Shown one piece after another: positions 1-6,503 of a stretch of 7,432 nt of DNA. The stretch's first letter is position 1, and the number at the start of each line of letters is the position of its first letter. Source of the stretch: Porphyrobacter sp. (lineage in GTDB: Bacteria > Pseudomonadota > Alphaproteobacteria > Sphingomonadales > Sphingomonadaceae); the NCBI GenBank assembly GCA_021732945.1, contig JAKFWB010000504.1:1-7432 (forward strand), given 5' to 3'. The notes beneath the pieces are model-generated. The model saw only the letters and a program-made list of their open reading frames with translations. It ran no database searches and was not told the origin of the DNA. A program made the position numbers and the translations under genes.

Positions 1-211
1 CGATCAGCGCGGCCAGCCAGACCGGGACGGGCGAATCATGCAGGTCACGCAGATCGCCTTTGCCGATGCGGTTGCGTGTGCGGCGGGTCTGGCGATGGGC
101 GAGGGGTCGGAAGGTCTGCCAGCCTGCCTGGTACGCGGCCTTGCCTGGCAGCAGGGTAGCCAGAACAGCAGCGACCTGCTGCGCCCCGAAGGCGAGGATC
201 TGTTCCGGTGA
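1..211 (+). CDS. cofE: Coenzyme F420:L-glutamate ligase, C-terminal fragment (CofE)
   Basis: Only the last 69 codons are present; the 5' part lies before the window. Reading frame 2 gives a C-terminus with the CofE pattern: D-x-x-G-R, then an A-D-A-V-A-x-A-A-G-L-A-M-G-E stretch, then LPACLVRG, ending L-L-R-P-E-G-E-D-L-F-R. CofE adds glutamate residues to F420-0 in a GTP- and metal-dependent reaction to form the polyglutamate tail of coenzyme F420, in the cytoplasm. The protein stops directly after the DLFR end of the ligase domain, so it lacks the C-terminal nitroreductase-like domain fused to the ligase in mycobacterial FbiB. Its TGA overlaps the GTG start of cofD (GTGA), so the two are translationally coupled. 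Identification rests on the C-terminal pattern and on the cofD-cofC neighbours. The catalytic N-terminal part cannot be inspected here. Confidence 0.87.
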   Translation, partial: DQRGQPDRDGRIMQVTQIAFADAVACAAGLAMGEGSEGLPACLVRGLAWQQGSQNSSDLLRPEGEDLFR

Positions 212-1134
212 ACGAGCGTGTGGTTGTGCTGACAGGCGGCGTCGGCGGGGCAAAGCTGGTCGAAGGCTTGCAGCAAGTCGTCCCCGGCCCGCAGTTGACC
301 GCCATCGTCAACACGGGCGACGATTTCGAACATCTCGGACTGCCGATTTCGCCCGATATCGACACCTTGCTGTATACCCTCGCAGGCCTAGCCAACACCA
401 GCCTTGGCTGGGGGCGCGAGGGCGAGACATGGTCTTTCATGGCGGCCATCAAGAGCCTGGGCGGCGAGGAATGGTTCAACCTTGGCGATGGTGACCTGGC
501 GCTGCACGTGCTGCGCCGCATGGCGAAAGATGGCGGCCAGCCGCTCTCTGCAATCGTCAAGGGTTTCGCCCGCCATTGGGGCATTGGCCTTGCCATTCTG
601 CCGATGAGCGATGATCCGGTGGCAACCTGGCTGGAAACCGATGCCGGACTGCTTCCCTTTCAGCGCTATTTTGTGCAGCAGCGCTGCGAACCGCGTGTCA
701 GCGCCATATGGTTTGAAGGCTCGGAACAGGCAAAACCGGCACCCGGCGTGGTGGAAGCTCTGGCCGCTGCAGATATGATCCTTCTCGCGCCATCGAACCC
801 CTGGCTCAGCATCGATCCCTTGCTGGCCGTTCCCGGCCTTTATCGCGCACTGAAAGTCAGGCGCGCGCCGTTGATCGCTGTGTCGCCGCTGGTTGGCGGC
901 AAGGCGGTGAAAGGGCCGACCGCGAAGCTTATGGGCGAACTGGGCCTTCAGGTCACCAACCAGTCTATCGCCGATCACTACGGCGATCTGCTGGATGGCA
1001 TGGTGATCCACGAAGGTGACTCTGAGCCCAGCAATCTCGCATTCGGCGTTGCAGACACGCTGATGAAACAAGCGGAAGATCGACGCCGGGTTGCGCTTGC
1101 AGCGATGGATCTGGCGCAACAATGTCGCCGCTGA
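208..1134 (+). CDS. cofD: 2-phospho-L-lactate transferase family (CofD/FbiA), F420 biosynthesis
   Basis: The 308-aa product has the usual CofD length. The enzyme transfers the phospholactyl-type moiety (or its phosphoenolpyruvate-derived or 3-phosphoglycerate-derived equivalent) from a GDP-activated donor onto the deazaflavin FO, giving F420-0 or dehydro-F420-0. Visible family motifs are: N-terminal LTGGVGGAKL (about residues 8-17), a nucleotide/FO-binding glycine-rich loop; VNTGDDF (34-40); SPDID (48-52), containing a likely metal-binding Asp; the GWG segment; WFNLGDGDLALHVLRR; PMSDDPVAT; APSNPWLSI; and SPLVGGKAVKGP near the C-terminus. The GTG start overlaps the cofE stop (GTGA), with GAGGA about 9 nt upstream, and places LTGG at the expected distance from the N-terminus. 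The 3' end overlaps cofC by 13 nt. Substrate flavour cannot be read from the sequence by eye. Confidence 0.96.
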   Translation: MNERVVVLTGGVGGAKLVEGLQQVVPGPQLTAIVNTGDDFEHLGLPISPDIDTLLYTLAGLANTSLGWGREGETWSFMAAIKSLGGEEWFNLGDGDLALHVLRRMAKDGGQPLSAIVKGFARHWGIGLAILPMSDDPVATWLETDAGLLPFQRYFVQQRCEPRVSAIWFEGSEQAKPAPGVVEALAAADMILLAPSNPWLSIDPLLAVPGLYRALKVRRAPLIAVSPLVGGKAVKGPTAKLMGELGLQVTNQSIADHYGDLLDGMVIHEGDSEPSNLAFGVADTLMKQAEDRRRVALAAMDLAQQCRR

Positions 1135-1697
1135 TGGGGTGGACCGCGCTTATTCCCTTTCGCACCGGAACCGGAGGCAAGTCGCGGCTGCAGGCGGCGC
1201 TGGATCATGCCGCGCGCCAACGGCTGGCGCGTGAAATGGCGCATCATGTAATCGATGTGCTGTCGCGGTGCCGCGAAATCGAGCAGATCGTGGTGCTTTC
1301 AAATGTGGCTTTTGACCATCCTGCAGCCACGTTTGCGCTCGATGCGGGGCGTGGTCTGAACCCGGAAATATCCGCTTTTCGCGATGACTTCGGACCACTT
1401 CCCCTACTTGTGATCCATGCCGACCTTCCGCTGCTGGCACAGGCCGATGTTGAGGCCCTGCTTAAAGCGGCTACCACCCACGGCATTGCGATGGCGACGG
1501 ATCGGGCGGGCGAAGGCACCAATGCCATTGCGCTGGCCGATGGCAGGTCGTTTGCCTTCCGGTTCGGGCCGGGCAGCCGCGCGCTGCACGGCGCGGCAGA
1601 TGAACGGATGCTGGTGCTCCAATGCGATGGCCTGTCTGCCGATCTCGATACGCCGGGCGATCTGACATTCCTTCGCCAGCACGGGCTGCAGATCTGA
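1122..1697 (+). CDS. cofC: 2-phospho-L-lactate guanylyltransferase family (CofC/FbiD)
   Basis: The 191-aa product matches CofC/FbiD, which activates a three-carbon phospho-acid (2-phospholactate, phosphoenolpyruvate or 3-phosphoglycerate, depending on lineage) with GTP to make the donor used by CofD. Visible motifs are: an N-terminal nucleotide-binding segment A-L-I-P-F-R-x-G-x-G-G-K-S-R-L (about residues 9-23); HADLPLL, the metal-binding DLP of this nucleotidyltransferase fold; E-G-T-N-A-I-A-L; the F-R-F-G-P-G-S-R-A-L-H segment; and LDTPGDL near the C-terminus. The first strand reads IPFR where many homologues have VPVK. Start choice is uncertain: ATG at 1122 overlaps cofD by 13 nt, while an in-frame ATG at 1134 would overlap the cofD stop by one base and is closer to the usual short N-terminus. 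Neither has a clear Shine-Dalgarno site, which fits coupled translation. Confidence 0.91.
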   Translation: MSPLMGWTALIPFRTGTGGKSRLQAALDHAARQRLAREMAHHVIDVLSRCREIEQIVVLSNVAFDHPAATFALDAGRGLNPEISAFRDDFGPLPLLVIHADLPLLAQADVEALLKAATTHGIAMATDRAGEGTNAIALADGRSFAFRFGPGSRALHGAADERMLVLQCDGLSADLDTPGDLTFLRQHGLQI

Positions 1698-1710
1698 CCT
1701 TCCTTCCTTC

Positions 1711-1733
1711 CGGCAGGTCGGCCGGGCTTGCCG
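1711..1733 (+). other. Hairpin in the cofC-LLM gap, possible weak terminator or processing element
   Basis: Bases 1711-1719 can pair with 1725-1733, giving a 9-bp stem with two G-U pairs and a 5-nt loop (1720-1724). It lies in the 79-bp gap between cofC and the oxidoreductase gene, just after a CCTT repeat at 1698-1711. No T-run follows, so it is not a textbook intrinsic terminator. It could partly uncouple the oxidoreductase message from the cof genes, or be incidental in GC-rich DNA. Confidence 0.3.
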
Positions 1734-1776
1734 CGATGGTAGAGGGCTCGGCTTTGAAACCGAAGGAGAGTGGGCG

Positions 1777-2697
1777 ATGAAGCTGAGTATCGGTATTCCC
1801 AAGACCATGAAGGTCGCCGCCATGGTTCAGCCGTGGGAGGACCCCCTTTCCGGTGCCGACGTGGGCAAGTTGATGGCCGTTGCCGACAAATTGGGCTTCT
1901 ACAAGTGCATGCTGGGCGAGCACTTCATTATCCCTAAGGAGCATATCGAGCTTTCGGGCGACTGGTATTTCCACACGGCTGTGGCGCTGGGCTTCTTCGG
2001 CGGGCAGACGACCAATCTGCGGCTTTCCTCTTCCATTTCCATCCTGCCGTTGCAAAATCCCATCGTGCAGGCAAAGGCGTGGTCCACGCTCGACTGGCTG
2101 ACCGGGGGCCGGGCGGAACCGATTTTCGGGGTCGGCTGGCTGAAGGAAGAATTCGACATGCTGGGGGTGCCGTTTTCAAAGCGCGGCGCGATGGCCGACG
2201 AATATATCGCCGCCATGATCGAGCTGTGGACCAAGGATGATCCCGAGTTCGATGGCGAGTTCGTGAAGTTCAAGAATTGCGGTTTTGCCCCCAAGCCGAT
2301 CCAGAAGCCGCATATGCCGATCTGGTTTGGCGGGGATGCCTCGGCGGTACAGCGCCGCGTGGCCAAGTTCGGCAATGGCTGGTCGCCCTTCCGCACTCCG
2401 CCGGAAACCTTTCCGGACTGCATCGACTACATCAAGTCGCAGCCGGAATACGATGGCCGGCAGATCGATGTGTTCTTCGCGTTGGAAATGCTCAACGTGG
2501 GGGCACACCACGAAATTCTCGATGATCCGCGTGCGCCGGGTACTGCCGACAAGCAGAAGATCATCGATCAGATCGGCTGGCTGAAGGAACTGGGCATCAC
2601 CGAAACCATCGTGCCCCTGCCGCCGGGGCTGACCGGCGAACAGGCCTGGATCGACCGCCAGCACTGGGTGGCCGAGGAAATCGTGCCAGCGATCTGA
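1777..2697 (+). CDS. LLM-class F420-dependent oxidoreductase (luciferase-like TIM barrel)
   Basis: The 306-aa product has the length and pattern of bacterial luciferase-like (LLM) oxidoreductases of the F420-dependent type. Visible landmarks are: GEHFIIP near residue 50; the R-L-S-S-S-I-S-I-L-P-L-Q-N-P block with A-K-A-W-S-T-L-D-W-L-T-G-G-R; GVGWLKEEF followed by G-V-P-F-x-K-R-G, D-E-Y-I-A-A-M-I-E-L-W-T, F-D-G-E-F-V-K-F and P-K-P-I-Q-K-P-H-M-P-I-W-F-G-G; then GNGWSP. These enzymes move hydride between reduced F420 and an organic substrate in the cytoplasm; the substrate here is unknown. The start has AAGGAGAG at 1763-1770, 6 nt before ATG, which is strong. Use of F420 rather than FMN is inferred from family resemblance plus the adjoining cofE-cofD-cofC genes. 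There is no signal peptide or membrane segment. Confidence 0.92.
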   Translation: MKLSIGIPKTMKVAAMVQPWEDPLSGADVGKLMAVADKLGFYKCMLGEHFIIPKEHIELSGDWYFHTAVALGFFGGQTTNLRLSSSISILPLQNPIVQAKAWSTLDWLTGGRAEPIFGVGWLKEEFDMLGVPFSKRGAMADEYIAAMIELWTKDDPEFDGEFVKFKNCGFAPKPIQKPHMPIWFGGDASAVQRRVAKFGNGWSPFRTPPETFPDCIDYIKSQPEYDGRQIDVFFALEMLNVGAHHEILDDPRAPGTADKQKIIDQIGWLKELGITETIVPLPPGLTGEQAWIDRQHWVAEEIVPAI

Positions 2698-2704
2698 TCG
2701 TGTG

Positions 2705-2726
2705 GCTCCGGGTAACAGCCCGGAGC
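2705..2726. terminator. Hairpin between convergent genes, possible bidirectional terminator
   Basis: Perfect 8-bp inverted repeat GCTCCGGG / CCCGGAGC with a 6-nt loop (TAACAG), in the 42-bp gap between the stop of the oxidoreductase gene (+) and the stop of the short-chain dehydrogenase gene (-). Position and symmetry suit a shared terminator. No T-tract follows on either strand, so termination strength is doubtful; such bare GC hairpins are common in GC-rich proteobacteria. Confidence 0.6.
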
Positions 2727-2739
2727 GCACCGGCGGGCC

Positions 2740-3561
2740 TTATTGCTGCGCCTGCATTGCGGCGAACATATCCAGCATGTCCGCGTAATGCGGCTGGTGA
2801 TGGACGATGCCGCCGTCGGCAGAGATGATCTGACCGGTGACAAAGCTGGCCAGGTCCGATGCCAGCCACAGCACCGCGCCGGCTATGTCGTTTGCAACGC
2901 TTTCGCGCGGCAGCAGAACGTGCCGCTGGATCATGCCAAGCTGTTCCTCTGTCATCTGGGCGCGGGCAACCGGGCTGAGGACAAGGCCGGGCAGGATTGC
3001 GTTGCAGCGGATGTTGGCGCGGCCAAATTGCGTGGCGGTGTTACGCGTCAGCGCGTTTACCGCGGCCTTTGATGCGCTGTAGGCGGGGTTGAGAACGTCC
3101 CCCAGCAAGGACACGCCAGAACTGGTGTTGATGATCGAGCCGCCACCGGCAGCGATCATATGCGGGACCACATGCTTGGTCACGAACATGGTTCCGCGCA
3201 CGTTGATGTCGAAGGCGGCGTCCCAAACCTCTTGTTCCATTTCCGCCAGCGAGCCGTCGCGGGTCATTTGCGCGGCGCCGGTATTGGCGGCGTTGTTGTG
3301 CAGGATATCGACGCGGCCGAATTCTTCCAACACGGCGGCGACCATCGCGGAAACGCTGGCTTCGTCAGCCAGGTCCACCTTCAGGCCGATTGCCTTGCCG
3401 CCAGCTTGGCCGATCTCTGCGGCAACGCGCTGCGCCCCTTCCTCGTTAATGTCCGCGATGGCGACTGCGGCACCATGATCTGCCAGCATTTTTGCGCAGG
3501 CTTCCCCGATATTGGCGCCGCCACCAGTAACGATTGCAATTTTTCCTTCGACCAGACCCAT
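2740..3561 (-). CDS. Classical short-chain dehydrogenase/reductase (SDR), NAD(H) type
   Basis: The 273-aa Rossmann-fold oxidoreductase carries all classical SDR signatures. The cofactor loop TGGGANIG is at residues 12-19. An acidic residue after the second strand (AIADIN, Asp37) suggests NAD(H) rather than NADP(H). NNAA is at 89-92, and the catalytic set Asn120 (INVRG), Ser148 (NTSSG), Tyr161 and Lys165 (YSASK) is complete. It ends I-S-A-D-G-G followed by about 20 residues rich in His, Met and Gln, a modest C-terminal extension. It probably interconverts an alcohol and a ketone; the substrate is unknown. GGGAG (3569-3573) lies 7 nt before ATG 3561; the adjacent ATG at 3564 overlaps the upstream stop (TAATG) and would add one Met. 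Much longer N-terminal extensions are possible but would run into the phosphotransferase gene in another frame. It is last in a three-gene operon. Confidence 0.94.
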   Translation of the reverse strand: MGLVEGKIAIVTGGGANIGEACAKMLADHGAAVAIADINEEGAQRVAAEIGQAGGKAIGLKVDLADEASVSAMVAAVLEEFGRVDILHNNAANTGAAQMTRDGSLAEMEQEVWDAAFDINVRGTMFVTKHVVPHMIAAGGGSIINTSSGVSLLGDVLNPAYSASKAAVNALTRNTATQFGRANIRCNAILPGLVLSPVARAQMTEEQLGMIQRHVLLPRESVANDIAGAVLWLASDLASFVTGQIISADGGIVHHQPHYADMLDMFAAMQAQQ

Positions 3562-3563
3562 CA

Positions 3564-4715
3564 TTATTCTCCCAAAAGTTGCCACGTGCCGTAATCTTCG
3601 GCGGCGGTGAAAAAGCGCTCGTTCATGGGGACGCCGTTCTGGCCCCATGCATCGAGATTGGCGACCCAGGCCTGCAAGCCGTACATCACGAACAGCCGGC
3701 TCTGCTCCCAAGCCTCGTCAAAATCGGGCACGCCCTGCGCGCCGGTGGCGATCAGGTATTCGCGGTATTGCTTCACCATGTCCTTGTGGTGCTTGCGCCG
3801 TTCCTCGATGCTCAGCGCGCCGATCACGAAATAGGTCAGGTCACGCCAGGGCCGTCCGCGCCGCACCAGTTGCCAGTCCAGCCACAGCCGCTCGCCTTCG
3901 GGAAGGATGTAGGTGTTACCCTGGTGGCAATCGCCCAGCACGATGCAGTGCGGTGCGTCATAGGCGCGCTCGATCTCGCCCAGCCGGTCGAACGCGCGTT
4001 CCACCTTGCGCGGATCATCGAGGTAGTGCTGCGGCGCAATCTCGCAGAATGCCGGGTCCTTCAGGTTGGCTTCGATCCATTGCCACATGATCCGCACCTG
4101 GTCGCTATCAACCGGGGTATCCATCTGGGTCTGCAGCCAGGGCGCGTTGACGGGGCTGATCTTGTCGCTGCCCCACAGGCTGCCATGAAGCTTCGCCATC
4201 CCTTCCAGATTGTCCATGATCATGTCGACGCCGTTGGCATCTGTGCTGTGGCCGAATTTCCCGCCGCGCTGGACCAGGTCTTCCAGCACCACGAAGCCGT
4301 GCGCGCTGCCATCGTCGTCCCAGTCGGCGTAGTAGCACGTCGCCGTCGGAACCTTCATTTCCTGCACCATGAAATGATAGAAGCGGGCTTCCAGGGCATG
4401 AATATCGACATTGTCGAAAGAGCCGGACCAGTTGGCTTTCATGCACACATGGTCCGGCAGGCCCGCCGCCTTGCCGGCATCGTTCCAGTCAACCTTTACG
4501 CGCCATTTGGTGGTGTGGCTGTTGAGCAGTTCCACCGTCTCCATGGAGTTGGCGGCAACGCCTGGATACTTGTAGCTCATCATCCGGCCCAGCCATGCGG
4601 CATCCACTTGATCCAGACTGGTCGGAAGTTTTTCCGTACGGGCCGGGTAGGGCCTGGGCACGCAGTTCGGATCAACGACTGCGGCCTTGTATTGAGCGGG
4701 GGCTTGCGGATCCAT
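3564..4715 (-). CDS. APH-fold small-molecule phosphotransferase (aminoglycoside/ecdysteroid kinase-like)
   Basis: The 383-aa soluble protein has an aminoglycoside-phosphotransferase-type kinase fold. Visible landmarks are: Lys93 in CMKANW, a candidate ATP-anchoring lysine; Glu109 in ALEARFY, its likely helix partner; the hinge-like VLEDL (143-147); GMAKLHG (172-178); the catalytic loop V-L-G-D-C-H-Q-G-N (259-267, Asp262 and Asn267); and LDWQ (279-282), whose Asp280 is the expected metal ligand. The usual His of HGD is Leu260. The neighbours (transporter, SDR) suggest phosphorylation of a hydroxyl or carboxyl group on a catabolic substrate rather than antibiotic resistance; this is inference. 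ATG 4715 is chosen because AGGAG sits 6 nt upstream; the upstream TTG at 4721 abuts that site directly and is rejected. The gap from the MFS stop is 2 nt, and the 3' end reaches the SDR start. Confidence 0.82.
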   Translation of the reverse strand: MDPQAPAQYKAAVVDPNCVPRPYPARTEKLPTSLDQVDAAWLGRMMSYKYPGVAANSMETVELLNSHTTKWRVKVDWNDAGKAAGLPDHVCMKANWSGSFDNVDIHALEARFYHFMVQEMKVPTATCYYADWDDDGSAHGFVVLEDLVQRGGKFGHSTDANGVDMIMDNLEGMAKLHGSLWGSDKISPVNAPWLQTQMDTPVDSDQVRIMWQWIEANLKDPAFCEIAPQHYLDDPRKVERAFDRLGEIERAYDAPHCIVLGDCHQGNTYILPEGERLWLDWQLVRRGRPWRDLTYFVIGALSIEERRKHHKDMVKQYREYLIATGAQGVPDFDEAWEQSRLFVMYGLQAWVANLDAWGQNGVPMNERFFTAAEDYGTWQLLGE

Positions 4716-4717
4716 GG

Positions 4718-5995
4718 TCAACTCCTGGCGACTTGTGATTTCTTGATTTGAAGGCTGGCCAGCAGCAGCAGGATGCCGCCGACAACACAGAACATCATTG
4801 CCGCTGCGATGCCCCAGCCAACGCCATCGCGGCCGCCCACTTCATCGGCGACCCTGCCGATCAACCATGCGCCAAGGCCCACGCCGATCAGGTTCGCGCT
4901 AAGCTGCACGAAGGATACTGCCAAGCCGCGCAGTTGCGGCCCTGCGATGGTCACGATCACAGCGTAGATCGGGCCATTGTAGGATGAGCTGAAGATACCA
5001 GCGGCAAAGACCAGCGCGATCGCCAGCGTGGTATCGCTTGCGCCCACGGCGGCCAGCCCGGTGATGGCGGTCAGGAACGGGATGATCGCACCCAGCAAAG
5101 CGGTCAGGCCCGGATCGAAGCCGCCGCGCGCGGCATTGATCCGGTCCGTGCCCCATCCCGCAACCAGATTGCCGAGAGATCCCAGGATGCCATAAGCGAT
5201 GGCCACGACCATGCCGGCGCTGGAGATTGCCAGGTCATGGCTGTCGATCAGGAACGTGGCGAGCCATGTGCTCATCCCATAGATGCCGGTGGCGATGCAG
5301 GTGATGGCAGCAATGCAGAAGAAGATGCCGGGCCTGGCGAGCAATTCCCCCGCGCGCTGGCGGAAGGGGCCGGATGCTTCTTCGGACGGCGCGTCCTGCT
5401 GCCCGCGTTTGGGTTCGCGGATCGTCAGGAACAGCAGGGGGGCCAGCATCAGGCCGGGAATTCCGGCTGCGAGGAAGGCCCAGCGCCAGCCGTAGATCTC
5501 CACGATCCAGCCGCCCAGAAAGAATGCCAGCGCCGTACCGATGCCGGAGCTGAGATACCAGATGCCGATGGCGGTGGCGCGCTTGTCCGTGCCGAAATAG
5601 TCGGACAGCAGCGACATGCCTGTGGGAGATCCGCCGGCTTCCGCCACGCCAACTGCGGCGCGGCCCATCAACATGGTCCAGAAACCTGTGGCCGCGCCGC
5701 ACAATGCGGTGGCTCCGCTCCAAGCGCTGAGCGCAAAGGTCATCAGGTTCTTGCGGTTGAAGCGGTCAACGGCGTAGCCGAACGGCAGGGCTGCGATGGC
5801 AAAGGGAATACCGTATGCCAGGCCTGCAAGGATGCCGAGTTGTTCGCCAGACAAGCTGAATTCGTCGCCCAAGGGCTTCAACACCAGGCCAATGATGGCC
5901 CTGTCGATCCCGTGACAAGTCTGGGCAATTGTCAGGATAGCAAGCACATACCATCGGTAGTTGCCTTGCTCCTTGCTGATATACGCGCCAGCCAT
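4718..5995 (-). CDS. Major facilitator superfamily (MFS) transporter, probably 12 membrane segments
   Basis: The 425-aa integral inner-membrane protein has many hydrophobic segments of helix length. The first is around residues 15-37 (with an embedded Asp-Arg pair, Asp31-Arg32). The MFS motif A follows as GYAVDRFNRKN at 73-83. Repeated Gly/Ala-rich helices continue through to a last helix ending close to the C-terminus, where the tail I-K-K-S-Q-V-A-R-S is basic. This resembles the spinster/anion-symporter-type MFS proteins common in sphingomonads; the cargo is unknown, but the neighbours suggest an organic acid or alicyclic substrate. ATG 5995 is chosen because GAGAGG sits 7 nt upstream and the N-terminus MAGAYISKEQG leads straight into helix 1. 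The frame stays open upstream to 6178, but that stretch is not MFS-like and crosses the divergent gene. First gene of the minus-strand operon. Confidence 0.93.
   Translation of the reverse strand: MAGAYISKEQGNYRWYVLAILTIAQTCHGIDRAIIGLVLKPLGDEFSLSGEQLGILAGLAYGIPFAIAALPFGYAVDRFNRKNLMTFALSAWSGATALCGAATGFWTMLMGRAAVGVAEAGGSPTGMSLLSDYFGTDKRATAIGIWYLSSGIGTALAFFLGGWIVEIYGWRWAFLAAGIPGLMLAPLLFLTIREPKRGQQDAPSEEASGPFRQRAGELLARPGIFFCIAAITCIATGIYGMSTWLATFLIDSHDLAISSAGMVVAIAYGILGSLGNLVAGWGTDRINAARGGFDPGLTALLGAIIPFLTAITGLAAVGASDTTLAIALVFAAGIFSSSYNGPIYAVIVTIAGPQLRGLAVSFVQLSANLIGVGLGAWLIGRVADEVGGRDGVGWGIAAAMMFCVVGGILLLLASLQIKKSQVARS
4722..4726 (-). promoter_or_regulatory. Ribosome binding site that fixes the phosphotransferase start
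   Basis: Minus-strand AGGAG, 6 nt before ATG 4715 and directly abutting the in-frame TTG at 4721. The spacing favours the ATG and leaves a 2-nt gap after the MFS stop codon. Confidence 0.7.
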
Positions 5996-6110
5996 CCGAA
6001 TTCCTCTCTCGCCACCCTGCATTGCAGAGCCGCCCATGTCGCAACCTGTCCAAGGAAAGGCGCGGGCGGCGAGGCAGCGCGTGATGAAGCGATAACGGAG
6101 AGAAACCGGT
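5996..6110. promoter_or_regulatory. Divergent intergenic region with likely back-to-back promoters
   Basis: These 115 bp separate the starts of the minus-strand transporter operon and the plus-strand NTF2/flavoprotein operon, so both promoters should lie here. It holds the MFS Shine-Dalgarno site (GAGAGG at 6003-6008, minus strand) and a GGAG at 6097-6100 for the gene at 6111. No convincing -35/-10 pair is visible on either strand by eye. Confidence 0.5.
6017..6027. promoter_or_regulatory. Short palindrome CTGCATTGCAG, candidate operator
   Basis: Perfect 5-bp arms around one central base, 22 bp upstream of the MFS start and 84 bp upstream of the divergent gene. The position suits an operator for a dimeric regulator controlling both directions. 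An 11-bp palindrome can arise by chance, and no regulator gene is in the window. Confidence 0.25.
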
Positions 6111-6503
6111 ATGACGCAGCAAGAACAGAACAAGGAAATTGTCCGCCGTTTCCTGGGCGCGGTAGAGGCTGGCGACATCGATACGATCGAGGCCTTGCAG
6201 GCACCCGAATGTGGCTGGTGGATTATCGGAACCGGCGAAATTTCGCGGGAATCCTATACAGATGCGGTCAAGGGCATGTTGCTGACCGCTTCCCCGCGCA
6301 AGGTCGAGATCATCGGCATGGTAGCCGAGGGTGATACAGTTGCCGCAGAGGTCCGCTCCGAGATGCATTTCGGCGAGCGGGTCTATGCCAATGAATACCA
6401 TGACCTGTTCATGATCAGGGATGGCCAGATCGTCCACGGGCGCGAGTATTTTGACACAAGTAAAGTCGCCGCTTTCTTCGGATCGCAAGGAGAAACAGCA
6501 TGA
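6111..6503 (+). CDS. SnoaL/ketosteroid-isomerase-like NTF2-fold protein
   Basis: The 130-aa protein has the single-domain NTF2 fold layout. An N-terminal helix (about residues 4-20, N-K-E-I-V-R-R-F-L-G-A-V-E-A-G-D) is followed by I-D-T-I-E-A-L, a central variable cone segment, then strands V-E-I-I-G-M-V-A-E-G-D-T-V-A-A-E-V-R-S and Y-A-N-E-Y-H-D-L-F-M-I-R-D-G-Q-I-V-H-G-R-E-Y-F-D-T. This family includes isomerases, dehydratases and cyclases acting on steroids and polyketides, and many members of unknown role; His97, Asp98 and the REYFDT acids are candidate pocket residues. ATG 6111 has GGAG 10 nt upstream. It starts the plus-strand operon and its stop overlaps the next start (ATGA). A dehydratase or isomerase role in ring degradation is plausible from the neighbours but is not shown by the sequence. 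Confidence 0.87.
   Translation: MTQQEQNKEIVRRFLGAVEAGDIDTIEALQAPECGWWIIGTGEISRESYTDAVKGMLLTASPRKVEIIGMVAEGDTVAAEVRSEMHFGERVYANEYHDLFMIRDGQIVHGREYFDTSKVAAFFGSQGETA

Noticed and set aside
388..1122. 244-codon minus-strand open frame opposite cofD
   Set aside because: CofD motifs run through the whole plus-strand frame. The antisense product shows no family features.
3565..3711. N-terminal extension of the SDR up to 3711
   Set aside because: It overlaps the phosphotransferase coding sequence and is Arg-rich. The SDR cofactor loop sits at the normal distance from ATG 3561/3564, which has its own Shine-Dalgarno site.
3564..4715. Antibiotic (aminoglycoside) resistance gene
   Set aside because: The fold is shared, but the catalytic His is changed and the operon partners are a transporter and a dehydrogenase of catabolic type. 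Resistance is not supported.
3534..4751. 405-codon plus-strand open frame opposite the phosphotransferase
   Set aside because: It is antisense to a gene with clear kinase motifs, its translation has no recognisable domain, and long antisense frames are expected in GC-rich coding DNA.
5996..6178. N-terminal extension of the MFS protein up to 6178
   Set aside because: The extra 61 residues are Arg/Cys-rich and unlike MFS N-termini, they overlap the divergent gene start, and the start at 5995 has a good ribosome site.
5237..6334. 365-codon plus-strand open frame opposite the MFS gene
   Set aside because: It is the complement of a clear membrane transporter and runs into the NTF2 gene in another frame. 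The composition is low-complexity and shadow-like.
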